Source: Paraspadella gotoi (taxonomy: Eukaryota; Chaetognatha). Taken from it: a stretch of DNA of 64,000 nt. The translations under genes were made by a program, and so were the position numbers. The notes beneath the pieces were generated by a model that was given only the letters and a program-made list of their open reading frames with translations, did not search any database and was not told where the DNA came from. Location: assembly GCA_051294375.1 (NCBI GenBank), contig CM119267.1, positions 19,380,709 to 19,444,708 of the forward strand, in the 5' to 3' direction. Numbering within the stretch: the first letter of the stretch is position 1; the number at the start of each line of letters is the position of its first letter. Shown here one piece after another: positions 1 through 13,800 of this stretch.

Positions 1-662
1 AGATGGCGGAAAGGGTAACTCTTCGTGGTCTCCGTGTCTCCCTCTAAACGAGAAGTACTCTTGGGAGAGATTAAAACGACACTATACTTTCCCAACGATG
101 TCGGGTTTTCCTTTGCTCCTTTCTCTCTCTCTCNNNNNNNNNNNNNNNNNNNNNNNNNNNNNNNNNNNNNNNNNNNNNNNNNNNNNNNNNNNNNNNNNNN
201 NNNNNNNNNNNNNNNNNNNNNNNNNNNNNNNNNNNNNNNNNNNNNNNNNNNNNNNNTCTCTCTTTTCCTTTCTATTTCTCCAATATCTCGTTTTTCACCT
301 AAGAAATTGAAACAACTTTATCCATTCATTCAATAAATAAGCTATCTCGCATCAGACTTTTGACAGGCGGTACGTTGAGTTAAGGATGAGGATTCCATCC
401 TTATATCATTCTTTCCCTGCGTCCCTCTCCACTCTCAAGTTTCCACCTTCCCCCATCCCCTCCACCCCCCCTACTCTTACCCCTCCCTACCCTTCACCCT
501 TTCCCTTTCTTTCATCGACGCGACGCGTAATTCGAATCGCTCACACTTCGCCAGTCACGAGACTCGCTGACAACCGACGAACCGACAGGTATTAAAATCT
601 ATTAACGATATTAATTCTCATATCGACCGCGAGGTGCAGTAGAGAGCTTTACATATGGCGCC

Positions 663-704
<42 letters not shown>

Positions 705-1199
705 CCTCTCTCTCCAGCGTCGGCCTCTCTTCGGGTTCTTTCTTGTTACCTTCATGAGGGGCTTTCCTGTATGTACTATTTCTGCCACGTTTGGGTCAAG
801 TGGAATCTATCTTCTGTGCCACAAACTCAATATATCTCGTTTTTCACTGCGATAATGAAATTTGGACTAAAGGCGAACTAAGAGACAGTAGCCATAGATT
901 TCAATATGGTTTCATATGAAAATAGATAGTGCTATTGCATCTGTCATTACAGTACTTGGTGTTGACAAGTGCTGTGAGAAATAGGATAGGAATGTAGGCA
1001 CGTCTCATGGCCTTATAAATCGAGTCTTTCAACAGCATGCAGTCGTCCTAACACATCTAAGTGAGTCTTATGAGCTCTTGTTTGATTCTTCCGCGAGACA
1101 AATCGAATTTGAGAGCTGAACTGCTCATGTTAACACGCGGCTGCGAATTCGTTTATCACTAATTGAGTTCGATTGCAATCTGTGTTTCTTTTTATTGTT
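1..1199. other. Non-coding, presumably receptor intron 14 or beyond
   Basis: Contains an N gap (134-256) in a CT tract, repeat R1 copy 1, C-rich DNA at 420-510 and a (CT)n run at 665-700. No exon of the receptor ligand-binding domain was found on the minus strand. Confidence 0.6.
319..385 (+). repeat. Dispersed repeat family R1, copy 1
   Basis: TTATCCATTCATTCAATAAA, then TAAGCTATCTCG, then GACTTTTGACAGGC. Matches 21629-21714 and the reverse complement of 53231-53330. Confidence 0.6.
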
Positions 1200-2382
1200 G
1201 AACCCACGCTGAAACTCTACATACGTTCTAATCCCTCGCGGCTCAAGTCCAGCTACCCCTTCTCTGACTTTCCCTTCCAACAGACTGCGTAACTACGAGT
1301 AAGATGTCCAGAGGAAGCGCTCCACAAACATAGGTCGCACAGTTCGACGGACACACCGGCAGATATCCTCAAGCATCCGACGACACCGATATGCAGGTAT
1401 TAAAAGCTATACAGGAATCTGATTGATGAGAGGTGGCTTCTATGAATCAGGCCCTGCTGAGATAGCGTGGCATGTAGAGAGCTTTTACATATGGCGACCG
1501 AGATGAGCGATACTCTGCTCTCAGAGTTGTTTGTCGTCAATGTTGTGATGTTTCAGGTTCTCTCTCATCTTATGCGATATGTCTCGAACTCTCTCTCTCT
1601 TCATCTTCTCTCCTCCAATCTACAGGCGCTTGATTAATTTCGGGGCAAGATCTCTGAATTGAGGCCCGGGATGGTTTTTTCCCATCGTGGAATTTTCGCA
1701 CATTTTAGGTATCGCCAAACACTGTTGTGTCTTGCGATTCTTTGTGTGAGTTGTGCTGCAGCACGCGATAGCTCGGCATAACTCTGAGTCTGTTTGGTAC
1801 ATTGCATTGCCGACCTCGTGTCTCCTCATTCTTGACAATGTAAAGCATACTGTAAACTTCTTACATCAGTAAAATATTCATGTCGACCGAAATGAATTTC
1901 GTAAACATACTTAATGTTTGTTTGTTATATGGTTTTCAGCTGTATTTCCTGTTCTAACATGAGCTTAATCAAGTCACTTGACATTTCCAATCTCTTGGCA
2001 TTCCCCTAGTTTGTGCTGCCCCTCAGCTCGCTTCTAAGGGTCTTTTAACAAACTGTCTCAGGTTTTGGACGGAGAAGAACACACTGTTCTATTCTAAAGC
2101 AATCGCATTAATTGTCCCTCTTTCTAACAGGAATTTCCGCGATTCTAAACTCCCCGTTAATTGAGACAATCAATGTGAGACAGTTATCCGTGTTCAAGTT
2201 CTGCGACTTAAACTTTATGCGATTGGAGAGTAAGAACTTTTGTCATAATCTCGGACTGACCTCTTTCGCATTCACCTCTCGGTCCCCGCTCTTGGTTCTT
2301 GCGTCATCGTCCGTTGCAATCTCCTTGTGCGTTATACTCGGGTACATCTGCATCTCTCAGTTACTTTCTTCCCCATCCTCTC
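1200..2382. other. Noisy duplicate of the sequence near 470-760, ending at a 25-N gap
   Basis: Repeats, in the same order but with many small insertions, landmarks found at 560-660: CCGACGA..., AGGTATTAAAA (590 and 1395), GTAGAGAGCTTTACATATGG (639 and 1475), followed by CT-rich DNA. It stops at the 25-N gap 2383-2407. This is the pattern of an overfilled gap in which one flank is present twice, the second time as raw read. No gene seen. Confidence 0.55.
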
Positions 2383-2784
2383 NNNNNNNNNNNNNNNNNN
2401 NNNNNNNTTTTTTTAACGCGCCAGATAATCTTCATCCTCTGTCATTTCATCTCCGACGTGTATTGTGGATCGTTTGGCGTGACCTTGACAGTTTTTTTTC
2501 TCGTTTTCACTGGCGAAAGCGTCGACAGTAATGATAATTAATACGTATCACGAGCGTAGAAAAAATCATGCGACGGTGTCGCCCTACGACCAAAATCTTT
2601 AAAAAAAAAGGCAAACAATTTTTGCGTCGGACCCAGTTCTCTTCATTGCACAATTCCAGCCAGAAACAGATTTTAAACACATTCTAAACTCAATGTTTCT
2701 TTTTTTGTCGTCCGTAAATATAGTCAAAGTCAATTATGTTTGTAAATATTCGAGAGTGAAAGGGAAAAAAATAGGTTAACTTAC

Positions 2785-2927
2785 ATTCCGGGTGAGTTCA
2801 CCGACCATCCCGTTCCAGAAGCCCGTCTTTTCGTCCTGGGCTCCATATTTGGAGTCGTTGACGAGCTTGATGACGTAGTCGAACCCGCACTTGTGGGCCA
2901 GCTTCTCCACCAGGTCCGCGCAATAAC
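2785..2927 (-). CDS. Gria-like: Glutamate receptor exon 14 (S1 ligand-binding segment)
   Basis: 143 bases: GT completing Gly plus 47 codons, ending in phase 0. Acceptor ACCACAG|GT, donor CGGAAT|GTAAGT. It contains [17 protein letters not shown], then [10 protein letters not shown] and WNGMVGEL. The Tyr of SKYGA aligns with GluA2 Tyr450, which stacks on bound glutamate. The next exon should encode A-D-x-A-I-A-P-L-T-I-T-x-x-R-E and is not visible before position 1. Confidence 0.96.
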
Positions 2928-4817
2928 CTGTGGTCAAACGTGGTCGCATTGGTTTGTTATCGATTTGTTATTGGGTTAAATTTGAAAACAAGTAAAACAA
3001 AAAATCTCATTTGCATATTGCAGTATTTATTGTAATGTCTCTTAATCGAGTAAACAAGAAAATATTTTCACCATTTTCTAAAGATTCGAATTAACTTTCT
3101 ACTCCGTGTCTAATTGCAAAGAACAAAAACAATCATTCTAACCAGTTATAACTAGATCAGGGTTTTTTTTAATTTTCTGTGTTATTAAATAATAGAATGC
3201 TGACTGTTTTCAGAATGTAAATTATTTTGTTAAAGAATGTTCTTTTTTTTCAAAATCCTAGCTTTACTTTTTCGTTTTTGTTTATCTTTTCATTATGTTA
3301 ACACTGCTTTTTGGTATTAATAAAAAAAAATATTTGCTTGATTAGTCCCCGAACTAATCTTTTTTCTAAATTTCTTCTTTTTGTTTTCACTTTTATTTGC
3401 TCTGTTTTCTTTTCAGAAAAAAAAAACCTTTTAATATTCATTTTGGTATTTAAAAAAAATGAATAAAAAAAATCCTTTTCTTACGTGATTAACCGCTTTT
3501 TAACCGCTATTTTCTCAAACACGTGGGCTGAAAGATTAAAGCTTATATAATAATAAAAAATGGTAAAATCAAAACCCATTTCTTTTTAAAATCATTATTC
3601 AAACAGAAATCGTATTTTACTCACGTTATTGTCTTTCGATTTAAATTTTCTTTGGCAAACATTTCATCAGTACATTTACTAAAAATATAATCAACACAAA
3701 TTTGAAACTATAATCACCGTAATATCGGTCGTTGCCGTAGGCCACTTCTCCTTCATCAGTTTTTTCTCGCTCCATCAGGTAGGGCTCCGTCTGTAGCAGT
3801 GAGGGAGGTAGAAGGTAAGGCCATTAGGGGACAAAAAAGATGGTGGCTTATCTGAAAAATTAGTTTGAAATTTAAACGAACGAACGAACGAACGAACGAA
3901 CGAACGAACGAACGAACCAACGAACGAACCGACGAACGAACGAAATAAACGAACGAGCGAACGCCTGAGTGCGATTCTTATCCAACTGTTAAAACGGAGA
4001 GAGCAAAGCCGTTAGTGCGAAAGAAATGAGAGCGAGAGAAAAGAACCGAAGTGGAAGAAAAAGATCGGAGGTGATTGGAGGTGATTCGCTAACGACCGAG
4101 CGGTGATTGAGAGGTGATCAGATTTGTGAAACTGGAGGTGATCGAGTGATAATCGCGCGGTGAACGGAATCGAAGACCCCGGTGAGGGAATGNNNNNNNN
4201 NNNNNNNNNNNNNNNNNNNNNNNNNNNNNNNNNNNNNNNNNNNNNNNNNNNNNNNNNNNNNNNNNNNNNNNNNNNNNNNNNNNNNNNNNNNNNNNNNNNN
4301 NNNNNNNNNNNNNNNNNNNNNNNNNNNNNNNNNNNNNNNNNNNNNNNNNNNNNNNNNNNNNNNNNNNNNNNNNNNNNNNNNNNNNNNNNNNNNNNNNNNN
4401 NNNNNNNNNNNNNNNNNNNNNNNNNNNNNNNNNNNNNNNNNNNNNNNNNNNACAAATAGCTGATCACTGTAATTAAAAACAAATTCAATTCTTTAAAATA
4501 AATTAATTACGCGGAAAGGTAAGAAATTATTAGCAGTTATTTTTTAGGACTCAAAAATTTCTCTTCAACGGATCTAATTTAAAAATCTACTTTTCTAATT
4601 GGAAACACGAAAGCGGAAAGAATATTATAGAGCGAAAAGGAAAATAGGCGTCAAAAAAAAAGGAAGATAAAGGAAAGTTTTCGAAAGGAAAAGGGATTCA
4701 CACGGCCTGTGCTGTAGTTGGCTCAAAAAGAGAGGAGAAAAAATTAAAAGAAAGTAGAAAAGATAAGAAGAAAGAAAGAAAGAAATGAAAGAAAGAAAGA
4801 AAGAAAGAAAGAAATGA

Positions 4818-4904
<87 letters not shown>

Positions 4905-5192
4905 GAAAAAAAAATAATGGGAGAAGAAAAAGAATAGAAAGACATAAAGGAGACGATATAAACCGTCGGGTTTGGCGTCGTCGTCCCCCTGGGGAGAACT
5001 CGACGCGCGCGAGTGAGAGACGCAAGACGCATTCGCCAGGTAATCAAAGAGTAATTAAATGAATAATTTAAGGCATTTAAATGAATAATTAAAAACATTT
5101 CGAAATGAATAATTGAACGAAAGACGAGGAACGTTTCGCGGTCGGGCAGGCTTCTGCCGGCGTGACACGAGTGGGAGAATTCATAAATTCCC

Positions 5193-5227
<35 letters not shown>

Positions 5228-8200
5228 TCCCCGAGACAGTGTTATGGCGGGAAGAGGCGAATGAGCGCGGGGGGAACCGCATTAACAATAACAATAACAA
5301 AANNNNNNNNNNNNNNNNNNNNNNNNNNNNNNNNNNNNNNNNNNNNNNNNNNNNNNNNNNNNNNNNNNNNNNNNNNNNNNNNNNNNNNNNNNNNNNNNNN
5401 NNNNNNNNNNNNNNNNNNNNNNNNNNNNNNNNNNNNNNNNNNNNNNNNNNNNNNNCAGAACGCTGCGATGCCAGCTCCTCAAAATACATAAGGGATGAGA
5501 AAGCGAAACTGGATTTTTAAGTTCGACTGAACACGATACGAGATTATTGAAGGCTTTTTGGTGAATTTCTCCCAAGCGGCCTTCACAAAGTAACAAACAC
5601 ATCTAACACCCAAACAAACATATTTAATTAATATTATCTTCATAAACCTTAGTATTGCTTCTAAAGAATGGCTTTTCAGTTACGTTTTTCGCCCAACCTA
5701 GGCGATCTCTTCCCCTCTCAACCCGAGTATTTTAAGCCGTTTTTAAGNNNNNNNNNNNNNNNNNNNNNNNNNNNNNNNNNNNNNNNNNNNNNNNNNNNNN
5801 NNNNNNNNNNNNGCGTTTTAAAAAGTTAAAATAAACTAAATTTAAGTAATAAATATTTCCTCAATCTATGACCATCAAACAGTGTATTCTCACCCTCTAT
5901 ATTCTCATTGGTCAATAAGCATTGAACAAAATTCATAGTTCTTACCTAAGTTCTAAGAATTATATCAGCAGGAACCGTACTTATCATCATTACCATCATT
6001 AACTCACCAAAATGCTGGTAACGATTCTCGTTTTGTTCATGGCAGATATGGGTCCGGGACGACCCCTCGCCGCCGAGGTTTGAAGGCCGCGCCCTTCTAC
6101 CCAACTGCCCATCTGGAAAAGGAAGGTGAAAGGGGAGGAAGGGGAGGAAGGGTAGGAAGGGAACAGGGGGAGGGGTGTAGGACATTAGTGGAACACGTTG
6201 GAAATACGGGGGATGTGGGGTCATTGAGACAGCGAGAAGTGGATAGTGGAAGTGAAACTGAAAAGATTGTTAGTTCCGCCGCGAGTACTCGCGGAGCAAC
6301 TCTGTAAGTCACCTTTCGGTCGGTCTGTCCCACTTACGTTAAAAATACATAGAATTCGCCTAAATTGGTTGCTCATTAGTTAAATTAGATGCCTTTTAAC
6401 ATAAGTAGGACAGACCGACGGTCAGACATACCGACGGACCCACCGACAGACNNNNNNNNNNATTTTAACATAAGTAGGACAGACCGACGGTCAGACATAC
6501 AGACGGACCCACCGACAGACCGATCGAAAAGTGACTTATAGAGTTCCTCCGCGAGTACTCGCGGCGCAACTAAAATGACAAGATTCCGATGCAATGCGTG
6601 TGATAAATACATTTGAATTACCGTTCTTGTTTCGTAAGTTTTAAGTTGTGTTTGTAGCGGATCTGGTCGGAACTATTGTCAATTAAGGGTTCACAGATCT
6701 TAGGATTAAAAAAAGATTGTCTCGAGAAAGACATCTAGAGATTGAAGGTGGTTCGAAGGGCGTGGTGTTATATCCTTATCGGGCTGCTGGCTGAGTCTTA
6801 TGGTTTGAAGAGGTCAAGAGCAGAGGGTCGATATAAGAGGAAATTGAAAGGAAAAACGAAGAGGAAGAGCAAGATTACGAAATGGGGCGAGTGAGATAGA
6901 GAGCGAGAGAGAGAGAAAAAAAATAATGATTAATGGAACGGAATCGGAGGGAATATTTTGAGAAGGAGCGTCATGTCGGGGAATAATCCGTCGGGTTTCC
7001 TTTACGTATTTTATGACTTTTTATTATTTCGGTTTGAAAGAATAAGGACAATTCGGATAATATAATAAATACGTATAAGGTAATATAACAAGTACGTATA
7101 AGGTAATAAAAACTCTCGACAAAATATTTAAAATAAATTTAAATACATATTTTTATGTCGAATTAACGCATCTTTTAAGTCGTTAGCATATTTCCATATA
7201 AAACAAAAGAATAAATTTCATCGAAAGAACAATCTAACAAATCATCATAGGCTGCTTACGAGTAAGCTTACTTAAATAAAAGATATAATTCTATAAGTTA
7301 CTTAATGTAACATCTATTAAAGAAACTCACTCTTTCTGAAACCTTATCACTTCTTTATTCTATCATTGACTAACCGAATGACCGGTGTAACGATTATTTT
7401 TCTTTATGTGACGCTAAAACTGTCCCGTTCAAAAATAAAACACGTTCCCTTCGACTGGCCAGTGACCAGTACCCCCGCTCAAAGTCAAACCCCCTCAACG
7501 TTTTCCCGCCAAAAATCTCGACCCCCTTCTGACCGCACGGATGTAAAAATCTCCACCGAGGATTACGAGAACTCGGCGACCGTTCGTAACCATCGCCATC
7601 TATCTTCGTTTCCGTATAAAACNNNNNNNNNNNNNNNNNNNNNNNNNNNNNNNNNNNNNNNNNNNNNNNNNNNNNNNNNNNNNNNNNNNNNNNNNNNNNN
7701 NNNNNNNNNNNNNNNNNNNNNNNNNNNNNNNNNNNNNNNNNNNNNNNNNNNNNNNNNNNNNNNNNNNNNNNNNNNNNNNNNNNNNNNNNNNNNNNNNNNN
7801 NNNNNNNNNNNNNAAAAAAAACGAGAAAGAAAAGAACATTCATTTTTCTTTATAACGTCGCCTTCGACAGTGTCGCCAGTCTCGTTGTCGTCGTCTTTTT
7901 GTCCAACAAAAGAACAATTCGCACATAAGGACAAAGTCTGAATTATTGTCGTCATGATAAAAAAAGAGACTAAAACCTAAAAGCTTTGAAATTATTGAAT
8001 GAGAAAAAAAATGTGATAAACGACGAAGTCGAAACTTCAAAAGGTCAAAACAATTTTTTTTTATATGTAGCAGATTAATTTGTGAATTATTTCAAAATAT
8101 TTCAAATTATTTCAATCTCATTTGCATATACATGGTCGTATTCTGATTAAGCATTGATAAATTTTTGTTCTCTTGCCCTGAAGGTTTAATAATTAATAAT

Positions 8201-10853
8201 TAATATTAATATTTTAAATTGGCAAATGATCATGTTATGATTAATCACTGATTAATAATCAGGGTAATCAATCTAATACAGATATACCACACTTCTATAT
8301 ATCTTTTACTCCTACTCTCTTCCCCTCCCTCTTTCATCGTTTTCCTCATTTCCGTTTAATTTTTTTCGCTGCGTTCTTTCTTTCTTCATAAATCCTTTTA
8401 TTCTCTAATATTGAAAATTTTTACAGTATTTTTAAATATAGCAATAGCCAAAAAAACTAAGAATGTTGAGAGAGAGAGAGNNNNNNNNNNNNNNNNNNNN
8501 NNNNNNNNNNNNNNNNNNNNNNNNNNNNNNNNNNNNNNNNNNNNNNNNNNNNNNNNNNNNNNNNNNNNNNNNNNNNNNNNNNNNNNNNNNNNNNNNNNNN
8601 NNNNNNNNNNNNNNNNNNNNNNNNNNNNNNNNNNNNNNNNNNNNNNNNNNNNNNNNNNNNNNNNNNNNNNNNNNNNNNNNNNNNNNNNNNNNNNNNNNNN
8701 NNNNNNNNNNNNNNNNNNNNNNNNNNNNNNNNNNNNNNNNNNNNNNNNNNNNNNNNNNNNNNNNNNNNNNNNNNNNNNNNNNNNNNNNNNNNNNNNNNNT
8801 CTCTCTTTCTCTTTATTTATATAACCTAGAATTATGAGATGCATTAAACGGCAGACGTGAAAAACATCGAAAACGCGTTCAAAATTTCATGTTCCGAATC
8901 CCACGCAAATCACGTGCGCNNNNNNNNNNNNNNNNNNNNNNNNNNNNNNNNNNNNNNNNNNNNNNNNNNNNNNNNNNNNNNNNNNNNNNNNNNNNNNNNN
9001 NNNNNNNNNNNNNNNNNNNNNNNNNNNNNNNNNNNNNNNNNNNNNNNNNNNNNNNNNNNNNNNNNNNNNNNNNNNNNNNNNNNNNNNNNNNNNNNNNNNN
9101 NNNNNNNNNNNNNNNNNNNNNNNNNNNNNNNNNNNNNNNNNNNNNNNNNNNNNNNNNNNNNNNNNNNNNNNNNNNNNNNNNNNNNNNNNNNNNNNNNNNN
9201 NNNNNNNNAAAAAAAACCTAAGGATATCAATCAAAATCGAAATGAAAATACAAATTGAATACAAATAGATTACAAATGGAATTCAAATGGGAACAAATTT
9301 CGGCGAAAAAAAAAACTCAATTTTCTTTCTCTCATCATGACATTTTTTCTTCGACACATGGGAAGAGAAAGTTGAGAGGAAAAGTCAAGGAGAGGATAAG
9401 AAAGATTGAAAGAGAGGAAATCGAAAACGTGCCGGAGCGACGCACGACGACGAGCGACGAACGACGACGGACGAAGAGAAGGTTGAGCCTTCCGCAAAAC
9501 AGAGAAAAACATNNNNNNNNNNNNNNNNNNNNNNNNNNNNNNNNNNNNNNNNNNNNNNNNNNNNNNNNNNNNNNNNNNNNNNNNNNNNNNNNNNNNNNNN
9601 NNNNNNNNNNNNNNNNNNNNNNNNNNNNNNNNNNNNNNNNNNNNNNNNNNNNNCTCGGATGCCGATTCGTCCCTTTCCCCACCAATCTTTCGCTCCCTAA
9701 CTCAAAACCGCTTTTCCTCCCAGCCTTACCCACTCAAGCCGTCGTTTACTCACCCCGTTCTTGTTAAGCCTTAACTTACCAAGTTTTCTTTCTTATATGT
9801 ACACTTTTTCAAACTGCCATGTCTGTCCATCTGTCCCTCTGTTAGTCTGTTTGTCTGTGTGTCCCCAACCCAATTGTATAATTGGGCTTCAACTCGCCAC
9901 CCTGGGTTTTAAAACCGTAATTTCCTTTCGGCAAAAAAATTTTGTATTACCCCACTAACTTTTTTTTATTTTCACGATGTACTTTAAACTTAGCGCAAGA
10001 GAAAATAAATAAAATGTTGTATATAAGTTATTTATTTCGTCCTTACAATAAGACTTTTTTGTATTTTTTGAAATTCGGATAAAATGTTTCTTTTTTTCAA
10101 GCCCAACCCAGTCCGAACCGTCTCTCTAACCTCACGTGTCCAAAAGTGACCCAATACATTTGTTTGGGCAGCTCAATCCTAAGCTCGACCCACGCAGCTT
10201 TCCACATTCCTCCCAAATTTTGCTTGAAAGAAAATAGAAAAAAAAGAAGCTTGCAACGAATTGAAATTGAGCGAAAATGAGGCGAAATAAATTTGTCCTT
10301 GTTGCTGATGTCGATACCCATTTTCTGGATTTCCACGCCCAAACGCACTTTCTTTCTTTCTTTTCTTTCTTTCTCTTTCTTTTTTCTTTCTTTCTTTCTT
10401 TCTTTCTTTCTCTCTTTTTTTTTTCTTTCTCTCTTTCTCTCTTATCCTTTTTTCACAGAATGTTCTTTTATTCTTTCATTTTATTGTTTCTTTCACCATT
10501 TTTTCATTCTTTCACCCATTTTTTTCTCGGCGCTATTTTTCTTCCTCCGCTTTCCTGCCCCGCCCCCCCTCCTCCTTTAAATTGCTTTCCATTTCAACCC
10601 TCATCAAATATTTCGCCCAATTGTGTATTCAATCTCTGACGTCAGCTTTCGTTGACGAAAAAAAAAAAAAAGAATCATCCAATCACGTCACACTCGACTC
10701 CAGGAAAAAACGAAACCTCGTTTTCGTTTTTGGTTTATCTTCTCTTCTCGAGTCGGTGATTTCGGCGCAGTTAACGTCAGACGCCGCGCCCACCGGAGGC
10801 GTGGGCGGCGGAAACGGAGCTCAAATTCGATTGACTTTTCTGCGACGTAACGA

Positions 10854-10891
<38 letters not shown>

Positions 10892-13800
10892 ACGTCAACG
10901 TCGTCGTCAGTTTTGGTTTCGTTCCAGCGATCCTCACCATCGTCTTCATCCTTCTCAAAAGAGCTCACTTGATATTCCGACGAGACTACAAGCCACGGTT
11001 GACACGGCTGCCGTCGTCCGCATCGAACAACAGCAACAACAACAACAGCCGAAGAAGCCACAAACCACATTTATGAATCACCTTCGTGGGGCCTTTGTTC
11101 AGACTGATTTCCATGACGTCGATCGTGAAATTTTTTCGCATCCCGAGTTTGTCGAACTTGATGAGACCGGTGAGGCCGTTGGTTTGAACCTGAGAAACAA
11201 AATGTTATATGACGTAGCATTCTTACATAATTCACAAGTATATTGAGCTTATTTTATATAGATTCTGGCTCATGGTCTCTCGAATAGGCTTCCCCTATCT
11301 TCGGATCGTCAACGCGCAATGCGCTATGCAAGAAAGTCGGCGAGAAACGAAAATAAAACCGGATTCCATTTCGGTTCCATCCACTTCGAATTTATACCCA
11401 TTTCTGAGAAATCCAGAGAAGCGAAAAAAGCTTTACTCGCTTCATCGCTTCCGCTTTTTTCATTCTTTCGTGGATTCATATTTTATTTCGCCATTTTTTT
11501 TTCCTCTCAAACGGAATCTCTTTCTATTCTTCAACGAGATCGCCGAGTGTTTTTTTTTTCTCGTCAAAATAACAAAATAAACATTTAATCCTAGACTCGG
11601 AATTTAGCTCTCGAAGCGTTTATTCCACGCCCGATCGAATTTTCGCGCCAACAACCCAAAACACAAACACAAAACAAAAACAAAAATAGAGAAACTGACC
11701 TCGTGAAGATTGCGCATGATGGTGACGCCGTGTTTCCAAACGTCCGGCGGTTGATTTCGACAATTGATTCCCGGATTGCTCTTTCCTTTGTTGTAGACTT
11801 TACCTCTCCTATGGATTGAGGAATATTGTTTATGTTGTTCTTTTATGTCTTTATATTACTCCTCATCTTTCTCTCCTTTCTTTCTATCATCCTTTTCTTT
11901 CCTCTCTCTCTCTCGTCTTCGTCTGTCTCTCGTCGTCTCATCTCTCTCTCTCTCTCATCCCTCTCTTTGTTTCCACTCTTCTCTTCCTCTCCTCTCTCTC
12001 GTCTCTTCTCTCTCTCCTCTGCTCTCATCGCTCTCTCTCTCCTCTCTCTCTCTCTCTCCTCTTGTTCTGCTCTCCGGTCTGTGTCCTCTCTCTCATCTCC
12101 TCTCTCTCTCTCTCTCTTCCTCGTCTCCCGCTCTTCTGCTCCTCTCTCTCTCTCTCCTCTCTCTCTCGTCTCTCTCTCTTAGTCTTACCTCTCTCCTTTT
12201 ACTAGAATGTGCAAAACTGAATTTCTATCTGAGAATTTTTCTCCAAAATGGCGGGAAACAGCGCGTATAATCACGGCCACGCATGTGATCGTAACGGGGT
12301 ATTCCGTCTGTGCAGAGAGAGAAGAGAGAGAGAGAGAGAANNNNNNNNNNNNNNNNNNNNNNNNNNNNNNNNNNNNNNNNNNNNNNNNNNNNNNNNNNNN
12401 NNNNNNNNNNNNNNNNNNNNNNNNNNNNNNNNNNNNGAGAGAGTGACAAGAATCTATAAATAATTCCTCTAACGCCACGCCTCGCAGCTGCATTTGTGCA
12501 TTCTCACCGTAATATCTCTCGTTCCCGCCCGGAAGAATGTCTTGGGGTCTAAATGTTTCCAGGTTTCCAGAAAAGTCTTGACCTTTTGGTTGTTGGGATC
12601 CACGATGCGGAATCCGGTGATGTTGACGCCTCCGTACTTGAAGCGTTGGAGGTCCAACTGGTCAAAGTTCTAGGCGCAAAACAAAGAGAAAATATTACCA
12701 GCGTAAGCAAGCAATTAAAATTTCAAATTTTAAAAAATTAAATCATAAACTTATTCATTTCTCACATTTTAGCTTTAGCGTATAACAAAATCCTGCAGTC
12801 TTTCTCTTTCTCTTNNNNNNNNNNNNNNNNNNNNNNNNNNNNNNNNNNNNNNNNNNNNNNNNNNNNNNNNNNNNNNNNNNNNNNNNNNNNNNNNNNNNNN
12901 NNNNNNNNNNNNNNNNNNNNNNNNNNNNNNNNTAAGGCAGCAAGGCTAAACTCTGATATTTATTCTTATTACCCAGAGGTCGGGAAATCACGCAGCCCGC
13001 CGTCTCTAAACAAATTCGTGATTTTAAACTCTTTTTAGAAAAATTTTCACGTTTGAAAAAAATAACGATCGCTTACTTAATTAATCTTTTCTCCCTGAAA
13101 TATAAGCTGTAGTAAATTTTTTTTCCTTAATCACTTATAACTTACCAGACCCATAATCATGTAGTGATAAAGGCTTTTGTGCATCCCGAGGAGAAAGATC
13201 TGAAAAGAAAAAATGCAAAAAAAAAACGTTTATTAACGACCTGGCCCGTTTTTACTTACCCTCGAGCCTCGCTCCACTCATACCTTGGAAAACATTTTTC
13301 CGACTACAATGTGTTAAATTTTGTAAAATACAGTTTGTTTTTATAAATAATATGCAGTACAATTCTTTCTCTAAAAACCAGTTCCCCAATCGTCCGTTTT
13401 ACAAGAGAATAGACCAGATTCGTCGTCTGAAAGGTAAGTTTCCTCCTCATTTTTTTTTAAAAGAGGGAACTGTTTTACCTCACCCTTCCCCCAGCCGCCG
13501 CCACCCCCCCCCCCTCGGCAACAGCCTCGAGTTTTTTACAAGGAAGTTTTTTTTTCGTTTATGGAGGCGAAACGAAGCGCGACGAATACGCATCTCGTTT
13601 GGAAACGAGAACGAGGCAGTCGAAGAGGGGGGGCGGCGGTGGAGGGGGTTTGTTTATTAATGAGGAGTGGAAGGGAAGTCGGGAGGGTAGGTGTGGGCGA
13701 AGGAAAAGGATGAAGGAACTATCGAATGTACAACGAGGAACTTTGAAAAATTGAAAGTCATGTGCGATTGAAAATCAGAAGAGAGGAAAAAAAAATTCGT

